From Kitasatospora aureofaciens (GTDB lineage: Bacteria; Actinomycetota; Actinomycetes; Streptomycetales; Streptomycetaceae), in the NCBI GenBank assembly GCA_000720845.1, contig JODU01000033.1, positions 1-64,000 on the forward strand: a stretch of DNA of 64,000 nt, read 5' to 3'. This document shows positions 8,082-17,319 of the stretch, one piece after another (position 1 is the first letter of the stretch; the number at the start of each line of letters is the position of its first letter). Made by a program: the position numbers and the translations under genes. A model generated the notes under the pieces. It searched no databases. It saw only the letters and a list, made by a program, of their open reading frames with translations, and was not told the origin of the DNA.

Positions 8082-9701
8082 TCAAGCGTTCTTCCACCCG
8101 TCGCGACCCTGGTGCGGGAATACCTCTTCCCTCACCTGCGGCGGCCTCCGGCGCTGTCCTGTCGACAGGACGGAACACCCGTCGGCGGGCGGGCTCGCCG
8201 CGCCCAGCCGCACCAGGAACTCGTACGCGGTGGGCGAGGCGTCGGTGAGGGCCGCGGCCGTGTGCCGCACCGCCGCGAACTCCCGCAGCGCCGCCGCGTC
8301 GCCGATCAGGGGCAGGGCGGCGGGAACCCGCGGCGGGGCGCCGCCGGTACCGATGAGCACGGAGGTGTACGCGTGCGCCGGCCGGCCCCGGTGCCCGCGA
8401 CCGGGGTGCTCGGGACCCGGCGGCAGCACCCGCCAGCCGTCCAGCCGCGCGGCGAGGTCGCCCGGCAGCGCGAGCGTCTTGGCGTCCCGCCAGTACTGGG
8501 TGTCGTCCCGTGCCGCCCCCTGGTAGTGCAGGGTGGCGAACTCCCGCTCGGCGTCCAGCAGCGCGGCCGTCGCGGCGTTGAACCCGTCCCGCAGCCGCGG
8601 GTGCCAGTCGGCGCCGGGGAAGTGCCGTACCAACTGCTCCAGGGCGTGGTGCGTGGCCGATGCCTCCCCGACCGTGCCGAGCGGTTCGCCCCGGCCGGCC
8701 GACGCCCCGACGGCGACGCAGTTGTGCTTCCACGCCTGTGCGCCGCGCCCCGGCAGCAGCGGAGAGTGCACGGCCGCCGCCCCGGCCGCCTCCGGTCCCA
8801 CGTGCTCGCGCAGGGCCCGCTCGGCCTCCTCGGGCGTGCAGTACTCGGCGGCGTACGCGTGTCCCGCGCCGATCCGGTCGAACAGCGGCACCGTCCAGAT
8901 CCACCCCGCGCCGCGCGCCGTCACCGTGGTGTACGGCGGGATGCCCCGGGCCCGCATGTCCGCGGGCGCCTCCAGCGTCACCAGGGAGTCGTTGGGCAGC
9001 GTGTCCCGGTGGGACACGCGGGGCACCTTCAGCGCCCGGTGGAGCAGCAGCCCGCGTTCGCCGGTGCAGTCGACGAACAGGTCGCCGTGGATCTCCCCGT
9101 GCTCCTCGGTGACCAGGCACTCGATCCAGCCGCGCGCGTCCAGCCGTACGTCGGTGGGGGTGCCGTTCAGCGTCACCGCGCCGCGCTCCACCGCGTACCG
9201 GGTCAGCAGCCGGGCGAGCGCCGCGGAGTCCAGGTGGTACCCGTACGGGACGGCGGCGGCCGGGTCCGCGTCGGCCGCGGGGCGCGGCACGCGGCCCGCG
9301 TCGCACAGCCACGCGGAGACGAAGCAGTCCCGGTCGAACCGACCGCTGGGCCGCTGCCTCAGCCACCACTCGGTGAGCGGGAAGCCCCCGGCCCGGCGCG
9401 CCGGCTCGAACGGCAGGTAGAAGTACTGCCCGGGGCCGCTCCAGTCCTGCACCCGGACCGCCAGCTTGCAGGTGGCGTCGCAGGACGGCATCCAGTCCTC
9501 TTCCGCGAGGCCGAGGAAGTCGAAGAAGTCCTGGATGTCGCCCAGGGTCGACTCGTGTCCGGCCGGTTCACCGGCCGGCGGAAAGCCGGCCAGTACCACC
9601 TCGCACCGGTCGCCGAAAGCCGCTTTCAGATATGCGGCGGTCATCGCCCCGGCGACCCCCGATCCGACGATCACGACCTTTCCCGGGTAGTGCGTGCTCA
9701 C
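8082..9701 (-). CDS. FAD-dependent (tryptophan-type) halogenase
   Basis: About 539 residues. FADH2-dependent halogenases make HOCl in the protein and pass it to a lysine that chlorinates an aromatic or indole carbon. Visible are the dinucleotide fold VIVGSGVAGAMTAAYL at the N-terminus, ESTLGDIQDFFDFLGL (the usual GEAT/S...FF.LGL region), the candidate catalytic lysine in CDATCKLAVRVQDW (about 77), and the WxWxIP-like signature GWIWTVPLFDRIG. These fit the tryptophan-halogenase branch rather than carrier-bound phenol halogenases. GTG 9701 has GGGGGG upstream; GTG 9728 in the same frame is possible. It heads the minus-strand biosynthetic genes and needs a flavin reductase not seen here. Its last about 25 codons contain a palindrome shared with its promoter region. 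Confidence 0.92.
   Translation of the reverse strand: MSTHYPGKVVIVGSGVAGAMTAAYLKAAFGDRCEVVLAGFPPAGEPAGHESTLGDIQDFFDFLGLAEEDWMPSCDATCKLAVRVQDWSGPGQYFYLPFEPARRAGGFPLTEWWLRQRPSGRFDRDCFVSAWLCDAGRVPRPAADADPAAAVPYGYHLDSAALARLLTRYAVERGAVTLNGTPTDVRLDARGWIECLVTEEHGEIHGDLFVDCTGERGLLLHRALKVPRVSHRDTLPNDSLVTLEAPADMRARGIPPYTTVTARGAGWIWTVPLFDRIGAGHAYAAEYCTPEEAERALREHVGPEAAGAAAVHSPLLPGRGAQAWKHNCVAVGASAGRGEPLGTVGEASATHHALEQLVRHFPGADWHPRLRDGFNAATAALLDAEREFATLHYQGAARDDTQYWRDAKTLALPGDLAARLDGWRVLPPGPEHPGRGHRGRPAHAYTSVLIGTGGAPPRVPAALPLIGDAAALREFAAVRHTAAALTDASPTAYEFLVRLGAASPPADGCSVLSTGQRRRPPQVREEVFPHQGRDGWKNA
8154..8173. repeat. Palindrome near the halogenase 3' end
   Basis: A perfect 16-bp palindrome, GTCCTGTCGACAGGAC (8156-8171), extends to 20 bp with one wobble pair. 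The 13-mer CTGTCCTGTCGAC is repeated exactly at 9765-9777 in the halogenase/peptidase promoter region. It lies inside the halogenase coding frame, about 380 bp upstream of the thioesterase start. It could be a second operator of a cluster regulator. Confidence 0.6.
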
Positions 9702-9758
9702 GCCGGGCCCCCCAGTTCTTGTGTTCACTTGTCATCACGTGTCTTCTCATCGTCCTTT

Positions 9759-9790
9759 CCCGTCCTGTCCTGTCGACGGGACAGGACGGG
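9759..9790. promoter_or_regulatory. 32-bp palindrome in the halogenase/S9-peptidase intergenic region
   Basis: A near-perfect 32-bp palindrome centred on GTCGAC at 9772-9777. All outer pairs match and one inner pair is T/G. It sits between two divergent genes, 58 bp from the halogenase GTG and 168 bp from the peptidase ATG, so a regulator bound here could control both. Its core is repeated at 8154-8166. No regulator is assigned. It is not a terminator, since no gene ends nearby. Confidence 0.7.
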
Positions 9791-9957
9791 AACGCCCCCC
9801 GTGCCGAAGACTGGCCAATGGCCCGGTGCGGTGGCGATGATGACGGCCCCGAATCCGGCCCCGCTCCCGCCGCGCACTTTCAGAAAAAGCCCCCGGGGGA
9901 GTTCACCGTTTCACCCGGTGGCACCCGAGAACCACATCCCAGGAAAGGGCATCGACG

Positions 9958-12249
9958 ATGCAACGGAAACGAATCGATGTGCGGGCCTACCGGACGGCGG
10001 AACGGCTGTTGCGGCACCACCGCGGGGAGTTGCTCCCGGGCGGCCGCCTCACCCCGCGCTGGCTCGAGGACGGCACGCGGTTCTGGTACACCGTGGGCAC
10101 CCCGGAGGGTAAGCGGTACGTGCTCGTCGACCCGGTGGCGGGCACCCGCCGCCTCGCCTTCGACCACGAACGGCTGGCGTCGGCCCTCGCGGCCGCGACC
10201 GGGCAGCCCGTCGACGCGGCCGCCCTCCCCCTTCCGGCCATCGGGCCGGCCGACGGGACGGTCGAGTTCGACGCCTTCGGCGAGCACTGGCTGCTGCGCC
10301 TCGACGACCACACCCTGCGCAGGACGGCGGGCGAGCCGCCCGTCGGCCCGCTGGAGGTCGCCTCACCCGACCGCAAGCACGCCGTCCACCGCGCCGGCCA
10401 CGACCTGCGCGCCCGCTCGCTGACCGGGGACCGCGACTGGGCGCTGACGTCCGACGGCACCGAGGACCGGGACTACGGCGCCAACCCCGACTACCTCATG
10501 TACTCCACGCTGCTGACCAAGCTGGGGCTGCCCCATCTGCCGCCCGCCGTGGCCTGGTCGCCGGACTCCTCCCGGGTGCTGACCCACCGCACCGTCCAGG
10601 ACGGCGTCCGCCGCACCCACCTGCTGCGCGCCGCCCCCGCCGGCGGCGGCGAGTCCGCGCTGCTGTCGCCGCGCTACGCGGTCGCCGGGGACGAGCACAT
10701 ACCGCTCGCCGAGTTCGTCGTCCTCGACGTCACGACCGGCGCCGTCACCGAGGCGCGCGGCGAGCCGGTGGCCATGTCGATGATGTCGCCGCTGTTCCAG
10801 CGGTGGGCGTGGTGGGCGCCGGACGGCTCGGCCGTCCACTACCTGTCCCGCAGCCGGGACGCGCGCACCCTCGGCCTGTACCGCCTCGACCCGGACACCG
10901 GCGAGGTGCGCACCGTCCTGACCGAGCGGGGCCGGACCAGGGTGGACCCCGCGCCGCGCCAGCTCCAGCCGCCGCTGGTGCGGGTCCTGGCCGGCGGCGA
11001 GCAGGTGCTGTGGTACTCGGAACGGGACGGCCGGGGCCACCTCTACCTGCACGCGGCCTCTACCGGCGCGCTGGTCAACGCGGTGACCTCGGGCTCCTTC
11101 GCGGTCCAGGAACTCCTGCACGTCGACGAGGCGGAGGGCACGGTGTACCTCACCGCCTCCGGCCTGGTCGAGGAGGACCCGTACCGCCGCACGGTGTGCC
11201 GCGTGGGCCTCGACGGCTCCGGTTTCGAGCGGATCACCGACGACGACCTCGACCACGCGGTCACCGTCGCCCCGGGCGGCACCTGCTTCGTCGACTCCGC
11301 CTCCACCACCGCAGCCGCCCCCGTGATCACGGTGCGGGACTGGTCCGGGCGGGTGCTGGTGGAGCTGGAGCGCGCCGACGACACCCGGCTCAAGGAGACC
11401 GGCTGGCGTGCGCCGATACGTTTCCGCACCACCTCGGCCGACGGCAGCTGCGACGTGTACGGCCTGCTGCACCTGCCGCACGACTTCGACCCGGCCCGGC
11501 GCTACCCGGTGATCGACACCCCCTACGGGCTGCCCACCGACAACCGGGTGAGCCCCTCCTTCGACCCCGGCCACTACGGCTACGAGGCGCAGGCGCTGGC
11601 CGCGCTCGGCTTCGTGGTCGTCGCGGTCGACGGCAGGGGCTCCCCCGGCCGCTCCAAGGAGTTCCTGGACGCCTCCTACGGCAACCTGGGCGATGCCTGC
11701 GGACTGGACGACCACGTCGCCGCGCTGCGCCAACTGGCCGCCGACCGACCCTGGATGGACCTGGACCGGGTGGGCGTCACCGGGATGTCCTCCGGCGGTT
11801 ACGCCGCCGTACGGGCCCTGCTGCGCCACCCGGACGTCTTCCGGGTGGGCGTCGCCGAATCCGGCATGCACGACTTCCGGCTGCTGGAACCGGGCCTGGG
11901 CGAGGCCTATCACGGCCCCTTCGACGAGGAGGAGTACGCCGCGCTCGCCAACGAGTCGCTCGCCGACCGCCTCGAAGGCAGCCTGCTGCTCGTCCACGGC
12001 GGCCTGGACGACCGGGTGCCCCCGCAGTCCACGCTTCGGCTCGCCGAGCGGCTGATCGCCCACGGCAAGGACTTCGACCTGCTCCTGGTGCCCGACGCCG
12101 ACCACATCTACTTCGGCTACGAGCACTACGTGAACCAGCGCAAGTGGGACTTCCTGGTCCGGCACCTGCTGGACGCGGAGCCGCCCGCGGACTACCGGCT
12201 GCCGCCGGTGCCGATCGACATGGAGGCACTGGGCGAGCTGTTCGGCTGA
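9958..12249 (+). CDS. S9-family (prolyl oligopeptidase / DPP IV type) peptidase
   Basis: 763 residues. S9 serine peptidases cut short peptides, often next to proline, with a beta-propeller gating an alpha/beta-hydrolase. The N-terminal about 480 residues are the propeller part (for example PAVAWSPDSSRVLTHRT and RWAWWAPDGSAVHYLSR). The catalytic domain has nucleophile GMSSGGYAAVRALL (Ser about 611), acid in VHGGLDDRVPP (about 684) and His in PDADHIYFGYEHY (about 715). No signal peptide is seen, so it is likely cytoplasmic. The ATG has AGGAAAGG upstream. It is transcribed away from the halogenase and is followed by a strong hairpin. In a peptide cluster it could degrade or mature the product. 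Confidence 0.92.
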   Translation: MQRKRIDVRAYRTAERLLRHHRGELLPGGRLTPRWLEDGTRFWYTVGTPEGKRYVLVDPVAGTRRLAFDHERLASALAAATGQPVDAAALPLPAIGPADGTVEFDAFGEHWLLRLDDHTLRRTAGEPPVGPLEVASPDRKHAVHRAGHDLRARSLTGDRDWALTSDGTEDRDYGANPDYLMYSTLLTKLGLPHLPPAVAWSPDSSRVLTHRTVQDGVRRTHLLRAAPAGGGESALLSPRYAVAGDEHIPLAEFVVLDVTTGAVTEARGEPVAMSMMSPLFQRWAWWAPDGSAVHYLSRSRDARTLGLYRLDPDTGEVRTVLTERGRTRVDPAPRQLQPPLVRVLAGGEQVLWYSERDGRGHLYLHAASTGALVNAVTSGSFAVQELLHVDEAEGTVYLTASGLVEEDPYRRTVCRVGLDGSGFERITDDDLDHAVTVAPGGTCFVDSASTTAAAPVITVRDWSGRVLVELERADDTRLKETGWRAPIRFRTTSADGSCDVYGLLHLPHDFDPARRYPVIDTPYGLPTDNRVSPSFDPGHYGYEAQALAALGFVVVAVDGRGSPGRSKEFLDASYGNLGDACGLDDHVAALRQLAADRPWMDLDRVGVTGMSSGGYAAVRALLRHPDVFRVGVAESGMHDFRLLEPGLGEAYHGPFDEEEYAALANESLADRLEGSLLLVHGGLDDRVPPQSTLRLAERLIAHGKDFDLLLVPDADHIYFGYEHYVNQRKWDFLVRHLLDAEPPADYRLPPVPIDMEALGELFG

Positions 12250-12272
12250 GGCCGCCCGCGGCCACCACCCGC

Positions 12273-12324
12273 GTGAAAAGGTGCCCGTGCCCCGGAGGAA
12301 TCCCGGGACACGGGCACCTTTCAC
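12273..12324. terminator. Bidirectional terminator between peptidase and SARP genes
   Basis: Arms of about 23 bases (12273-12295 and 12302-12324), nearly perfectly complementary, with a 6-base loop between converging genes. It should end both transcripts. Confidence 0.85.
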
Positions 12325-12359
12325 ATGCTTTCGCCGGACAAGCGGGGGAAGCGGGCGGG

Positions 12360-15356
12360 TCAGCCCACCAGCGCCGCCAGGGCCTCCTGGGCCCGCCGCT
12401 GCCACGCCAGCGCGCCGATGTCCCGGAACACCTCGTGCGCGGTGCGGAGGTGGTCGCGGGCCTCCTCGGTGCGGCCCAGGCTCCGGCTCACCTCGGCGAG
12501 GACCAGCCTGACCCGGCCGGCCGCCATCGGGCTCCCGCACTCCTCCGCGGTCTCCAGCGCGTCCGCCAGGGTGGTCCCGGCCTGCTGCGTGTCCCCCTTG
12601 CGGAACCGGGTCTCGCCGAGGCCGAGCAGCGTGTAGGCGAGGCCCACCGTGTCGGACTTCTCCTTGACGATCCGCACCGCGCGCAGGAACGCCTGCTCGG
12701 CCTCGCCCAGGCTGCCCAGGGCGAGGTGGGCCTGCCCGAGCCGGTGCAGCGCCTGGGCCAGGTTCCGGGTGTCCGACCCCAGGCTCTCCCCCAGGCGCAC
12801 CGCGTCGAGGGCGTAGGTCATCGCCGACTCGGGCCGCTCGGCGACGAGTTCGGTCTCCGCCATGTTGTGCAGGGTGTGGATCTCGCTGTACGCGTCGCCG
12901 GTGTCCCGGAAGATGGCCAGCGCCTCCGCGAAGATCCCCATGGCCTGCTCCGTCTCGCCCCGGGCCCGCGCGGTCTGCCCGAGCAGCCGCAGCGCCACCG
13001 CACGCCCCCGGCTCTCCCCCGCCTCCTCGTACAGCCGCACCGACTGCTCCAGGTAGCCGGAGCTGCGCTCCATCTCGTTGTGGACCAGCTCGATGGACCC
13101 GAGCCCGAATAGCATCGCGGCCTGTCCGCGCAGGTCGCCGTGGGTGTGGGCGGACTCCAGCGCCACCTCGCAGCACCGCCGGTAGTCGTCGGTGTAACTG
13201 CGGGTGCCGAAGAAGACGGCGGCCGATCCGGTCAGGTCCCAGGCCAGCTCGGCCAGTCCCGCCCGGGCCGCCTGCCGCACCGACGCGACCAGCGCCAGCC
13301 GCTCCGCCTCGAACCACTCCAGCGGCGCCGTCAGCAGCTCGTCCAGCAGCTCGGAGTCGATCCGGCGGCGCCGCACGTCACTGTGCACGCCGGTGCCGTG
13401 GCCGGCGTTCTCCCGCCGGTCGGCCTCCTCGGCGATGGTGAGGAAGGTCCGCAGCACCCGGGTGAGGGCGGCCGTACGGTCCGGTTCCGACTCCTCCTTC
13501 ATCGCGCACTCCCGCGCGTACAGCCTCACCAGGCTGTGCAGGCGGTACCGCAGCTGACCGGTCGCGTCGATGCTCACGACCTCCAGGAACTGGGCGTCGA
13601 CCAGGTCCTCGATCAGCCGCTCCGCGTCGATCACCTCGCGGTTGAGCAGCGCGGCACCCACCCACGCGGTGAAGTCGGGCACGTCGAGCAGGCCGAGGCG
13701 CCGCAGCAGCCGGGCCGCGTCCTCGGACAGGTACTTGTAGCTGAGCGCGAGGCTGGCCCGGATCTGCGACTCGCCCTGGCTCAGCTCGTCCAGCCGCCGC
13801 CGCTCGTCGGTGAGCCGGTTGACCAGGTAGCGCACCGTCCAGTGCGGCTTGGAGGCGAGCCGGGCCGCGGCGATCCGCAGGGCCAGCGGCAGCCGGTCGC
13901 ACAACTCGGCCAGCTGCGCGGCGTCCTCGCGGGCGGTGGCGATCCTGCGCTCCCCCACGATGGCCGTGATCAGCTCGACGGCCTCCGGCTCCGACAGCAG
14001 GCCCAGGTGCACCCGGGCCTGCGCGGGCCAGGTCACCAGCTCCTCCATCTGGTCCCGGCTGGTGACCAGCACACAGCACCGGCCGCCACCGGGCAGCAGC
14101 GGCCGCACCTGCGCGTAGGCACGGGCGTTGTCCAGCACGATCAGCACCCGGCGGTCGGTGAGCACGCTCCGGTACAGCGACACCCGTTCCTCCAGGTCGC
14201 CGGGGATCTGCTCGCCCGGCACCCCCAGGGAACGCAGGAAACGGCTCAGCACGTCGTACGCGGAGACCGGCTCGTGGTGCTCGTCGTACCCGCGCAGGTC
14301 CGCGAAGAGCTGGCCGTCGGGGAAGTGCTCGGCGGAGCGGAACGCCCAGCGCATCGCGAGGCCGCTCTTTCCTATGCCCGCGGCGCCGGTGATCAGGCCG
14401 ATGGTGGAGGCGCGCGCCTCGCCGGACCCGGCCAGGAGGCCGTGCAGCGCGGTCAGTTCCTCGGCCCTGCCGGTGAACGCCGGTATGTCCGGGGGCAGTT
14501 CGGCGGGAACGGCGGCCGGGGGCGCCACCGGCGCGGGGCCGGACGCGGAACCGGCCGCGGGGGCCTCGGGCCGCTCCACCACCGCGGGCGCGGGGGCCAG
14601 CGAGGGGTCGTCGCGCAGGATGGCGTCGTGCAGTTCCTTCAGGTCCGGGCCCGGTTCGATGCCCAGCTCCTCGATGAACTGGCTGTGCGCGTCCCGGTAG
14701 GTCTCCATCGCGTCCGCCCGGCGGCCCGAACGGTACTGGGCCAGCATCAGGTGGTGCCGCGTGCGTTCCCGCAGCGGGTACTCGCGCACCATCGCGGCCA
14801 GCCCCGGGATGAGTTCCTGGTGCTGACCCAGCTCCAGGTGGGTGAGGATGGAGTCGTCGTAGGCGTTGAGGCGGTGCTCCTCCAGCCGCTCCGCCTCGTC
14901 CTCGATGGCCGGCCCGCTCACCCCCGCGAAGGCGGGTCCGCGCCACAGTCCGAGCGCCTGGGCGTAGGCCTGGGCGGCTTCGGCGAGCAGCCCGCCCCGG
15001 GCGTACTGCTCGGCGCCGCGCACGAGTTCGGCGAAACGCAGTGAGTCGACGTCGTGACCGGTGGTGTCGAGCCGGTAGCCGGGATGCGCGGTGACGATGA
15101 CGTCCCCGCCGACGCCCGCGCTCTTGAAGATCTTCCGCAGCGCCGCCACGCAGATGGCCACCTGGGTACGGGCGGTGGGCGGCGGATTCCTGTTCCAGAC
15201 GGTGTCCACCAGGGTGTCCACGGGGACGACCCGGCCGGGCATGACCAGCAGCAGGGCGAGGATGGTCCGTTGGCGCGCGCCGCCGAGCGGGACGGCCGCC
15301 TCGCCCACGGACACCGTGAGCGGACCCAAGACGTTGAACCTGAGCTGTTCGCCCAC
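12360..15356 (-). CDS. AfsR/SARP-family transcriptional regulator (BTAD - NB-ARC - TPR)
   Basis: 998 residues. SARPs bind direct repeats near -35 elements and switch on antibiotic clusters; the large AfsR type adds an ATPase sensor. Domains in order: OmpR-like winged helix (about 1-95, LRFNVLGPLTVSVGEAAVPLGGARQRTILALLL), bacterial transcriptional activation domain (about 100-250, ending ELGIEPGPDLKELHDAIL), a Pro/Ala linker, NB-ARC ATPase with Walker A GAAGIGKSGLA and Walker B RVLIVLDNA, then TPR repeats to the C-terminus (LGLGETRFRKGDTQQAGTTLADALETA and similar). GTG 15356 opens directly at the winged-helix domain. I found no in-frame TTA at the one place checked. It is the likely cluster activator, converging with the S9 peptidase. 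Confidence 0.93.
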   Translation of the reverse strand: MGEQLRFNVLGPLTVSVGEAAVPLGGARQRTILALLLVMPGRVVPVDTLVDTVWNRNPPPTARTQVAICVAALRKIFKSAGVGGDVIVTAHPGYRLDTTGHDVDSLRFAELVRGAEQYARGGLLAEAAQAYAQALGLWRGPAFAGVSGPAIEDEAERLEEHRLNAYDDSILTHLELGQHQELIPGLAAMVREYPLRERTRHHLMLAQYRSGRRADAMETYRDAHSQFIEELGIEPGPDLKELHDAILRDDPSLAPAPAVVERPEAPAAGSASGPAPVAPPAAVPAELPPDIPAFTGRAEELTALHGLLAGSGEARASTIGLITGAAGIGKSGLAMRWAFRSAEHFPDGQLFADLRGYDEHHEPVSAYDVLSRFLRSLGVPGEQIPGDLEERVSLYRSVLTDRRVLIVLDNARAYAQVRPLLPGGGRCCVLVTSRDQMEELVTWPAQARVHLGLLSEPEAVELITAIVGERRIATAREDAAQLAELCDRLPLALRIAAARLASKPHWTVRYLVNRLTDERRRLDELSQGESQIRASLALSYKYLSEDAARLLRRLGLLDVPDFTAWVGAALLNREVIDAERLIEDLVDAQFLEVVSIDATGQLRYRLHSLVRLYARECAMKEESEPDRTAALTRVLRTFLTIAEEADRRENAGHGTGVHSDVRRRRIDSELLDELLTAPLEWFEAERLALVASVRQAARAGLAELAWDLTGSAAVFFGTRSYTDDYRRCCEVALESAHTHGDLRGQAAMLFGLGSIELVHNEMERSSGYLEQSVRLYEEAGESRGRAVALRLLGQTARARGETEQAMGIFAEALAIFRDTGDAYSEIHTLHNMAETELVAERPESAMTYALDAVRLGESLGSDTRNLAQALHRLGQAHLALGSLGEAEQAFLRAVRIVKEKSDTVGLAYTLLGLGETRFRKGDTQQAGTTLADALETAEECGSPMAAGRVRLVLAEVSRSLGRTEEARDHLRTAHEVFRDIGALAWQRRAQEALAALVG

Positions 15357-15597
15357 TCCGGCCCCCTATTCGAACTGCCCGTCGGACGACAACCAATGTA
15401 GGTCACCGCCGGAGGTGATTCAGCGGGAAGGGAGCAGACCGGCACCGAAAGGGGACGAGTTCCCGGACGACCGGTGACGCGGCGAACGAAGTGCGGACCG
15501 TAATACGGGTCCTTTATGAACAATGATTGAAGCTTGATTCGGTGGACGCCGATCGATTCGGCGCTGATTCGGCCGGGACGGTCCGGCCGGCCCCGCT

Positions 15598-15813
15598 TCA
15601 GCCGGCCGGGGTGGCGGCCGGGGTGGGCGCGGGGGTGGGCGACCCGGGCACCACGACACTCCAGTTGATGGGGTCGGCCACCGTCGAAGTGGAATGCGAC
15701 CCGTCACCGGCGCCCAGCGTCTGCACGGCCGCGCCTCCGACGGTCCAGAGCGCGGTGCCGGCGACCGCGGCGACGACGAAGGACTTGGCGGCGACGATCC
15801 AGGAGCGGTTCAT
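15598..15813 (-). CDS. Small secreted or membrane-anchored peptide, function unknown
   Basis: 71 residues. The ATG at 15813 has GAGAGGG upstream. The N-terminus has a charged start and a hydrophobic stretch (IVAAKSFVVAAVAGTALWTV) typical of a signal peptide or anchor. It is followed by a short polar part and a Pro/Thr/Ala tail (PGSPTPAPTPAATPAG). I do not recognise a family. The next gene in the same direction is the SARP, 240 bases away. The composition argues for a real secreted or cell-wall-spanning peptide. It could be accessory to the cluster or unrelated. Confidence 0.6.
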   Translation of the reverse strand: MNRSWIVAAKSFVVAAVAGTALWTVGGAAVQTLGAGDGSHSTSTVADPINWSVVVPGSPTPAPTPAATPAG

Positions 15814-16086
15814 TTCGGTGGCCCTCTCGGTCCGGCCCCCGGTATTCCGGGAGGCGCTGACTTCCTTGTGACCACGAAGTTAGGAAGGCGCCCTTTCGGG
15901 CTGTTATCGCGTCGTTTTCGCCTGCCGGGACGGCATTTAACGCGCTGCCCGTCAGCGATAACGGCCCCCGGGGGGAGGGTTTTCCACCCCCGGAACGCGG
16001 AGGATTTCCTGCTATCCGGGCGCCCCGCCCCGCCGGAAACTCGGTGGTGCGGCGGACCGACTGCCGCCGTACGGAGGTGAATCGCC

Positions 16087-16944
16087 ATGACACCCGTCCC
16101 GGCACCCGGCGCCGACGCACCGCAGCCCGCCGCCGAGTGCCACATCTGGTCGCTGCCCCCGGTGCCCCGGCCCGCCTCCTGGTTCGGCCTCCTGGACAGC
16201 ACCGAACTCACCCGCTGCTCGTCCTTCGCCCACGAACTGGACCTGGCCCGCTTCGTCACGGGCCGGCTGCTCGCCAAGACGGCCCTCGCCTCCCTGGTGG
16301 GCACCGGCCCGGAGGCCATCCGCTTCCGCACGCGGTGCCCCGACTGCGGCGGCCCGCACGGAAAGCCGCACGTGGTGGGGGCCGGTGCCGGCTGGGAACT
16401 GTCGATCTCCCACTCGGGCGATCTGGTGGCGGTGGCGGTGACGCTGGGCAGCCCGCTCGGCCTGGACGTGGAACGACTCGAGCCCTGGACCGGCCCGGCC
16501 CTGCCGCCGGAGTACGAACTGGTCCTCACGCCCGCCGAGCGCGCCGCGGTCGAGGCACTGCCCGTCCGTCGCCGGGCCCGCGGCTGCCTGACGTACTGGA
16601 CCCGCAAGGAGGCGGTGCTGAAGGCCACCGGCGAGGGCCTCAACACCCCCATGACCGACTTCACGCTCTCCGGCCCCGACGAGCCGCCCGCCCTGCTCGG
16701 GTGGCACCCGTCCCGGCCGGCCCGCCCGGTCCCCGCCCTCGCCGACGTACGGCTCGACGACGACTACCACGGCGCGGTGGCCGTCCTGGGCGTCCCCGAC
16801 GTGCACCCCACCGTGCACCGCAGCACGGAACTGCTCCCCCGGCACCACCTGATACGGCGCCACCCCGCCACCCGCGCCGCCCCCGCCCGGGCCCCTGCCC
16901 GCCCTGCCCCTTCGACAGCGCACCACCTCAACTCCCCTTACTGA
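16087..16944 (+). CDS. Sfp-type 4'-phosphopantetheinyl transferase
   Basis: 285 residues. It moves phosphopantetheine from CoA to the Ser of carrier domains, activating NRPS/PKS proteins. The family signatures are clear: SISHSGDLVAVAV, GLDVERLEPW (Mg-binding acid) and YWTRKEAVLKATGEG (catalytic Glu and Lys). The C-terminal about 40 residues are Ala/Pro-rich and probably not folded. ATG 16087 has GGAGGTG at ideal spacing. It starts a plus-strand unit with ferredoxin and ferredoxin reductase, and its likely targets are the carrier domains in this cluster. Confidence 0.95.
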   Translation: MTPVPAPGADAPQPAAECHIWSLPPVPRPASWFGLLDSTELTRCSSFAHELDLARFVTGRLLAKTALASLVGTGPEAIRFRTRCPDCGGPHGKPHVVGAGAGWELSISHSGDLVAVAVTLGSPLGLDVERLEPWTGPALPPEYELVLTPAERAAVEALPVRRRARGCLTYWTRKEAVLKATGEGLNTPMTDFTLSGPDEPPALLGWHPSRPARPVPALADVRLDDDYHGAVAVLGVPDVHPTVHRSTELLPRHHLIRRHPATRAAPARAPARPAPSTAHHLNSPY

Positions 16945-16995
16945 CAGGCAAGTTGAGTACCCGACCGACGCCACTCACGTCCGCAGGAGCCCGCC

Positions 16996-17319
16996 ATGCC
17001 CAAGATCACGTACATCGCCGTCGACGACACCGAGACGGTTCTCGACCTCCCCGTGGGCACCAGCCTCATGCGCGGCGCCCTCACCAACGACGTGGACGGC
17101 ATCGTCGGCCAGTGCGGCGGCTTCGCCCAGTGCGCGACCTGCCACGTCTACGTCGACCCGGGGGACCTCGACAGGCTGGAGCCCATGGAGGAGGAAGAGG
17201 ACGGCATGCTCGACTTCACCGTCTGCACCCGCGCCGACAACAGCCGGCTGGGCTGCCAGGTCGAGGTCACCGACGCCCTGGACGGCCTGGTCGTCCGGCT
17301 CCCCGAGAGCCAGGCCTGA
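16996..17319 (+). CDS. 2Fe-2S ferredoxin (putidaredoxin/adrenodoxin type)
   Basis: 107 residues. Cysteine spacing C-x5-C-x2-C (GQCGGFAQCATCHVYVD) plus a fourth Cys in DNSRLGCQV is that of plant/vertebrate-type 2Fe-2S ferredoxins that feed cytochrome P450s. Acidic stretches (EPMEEEEDG) suit docking. AGGAG precedes ATG 16996. The stop shares one base with the start of the reductase gene (TGATG), so the two are coupled. No P450 lies in the window; it may sit in the part of the cluster left of the edge. Confidence 0.95.
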   Translation: MPKITYIAVDDTETVLDLPVGTSLMRGALTNDVDGIVGQCGGFAQCATCHVYVDPGDLDRLEPMEEEEDGMLDFTVCTRADNSRLGCQVEVTDALDGLVVRLPESQA

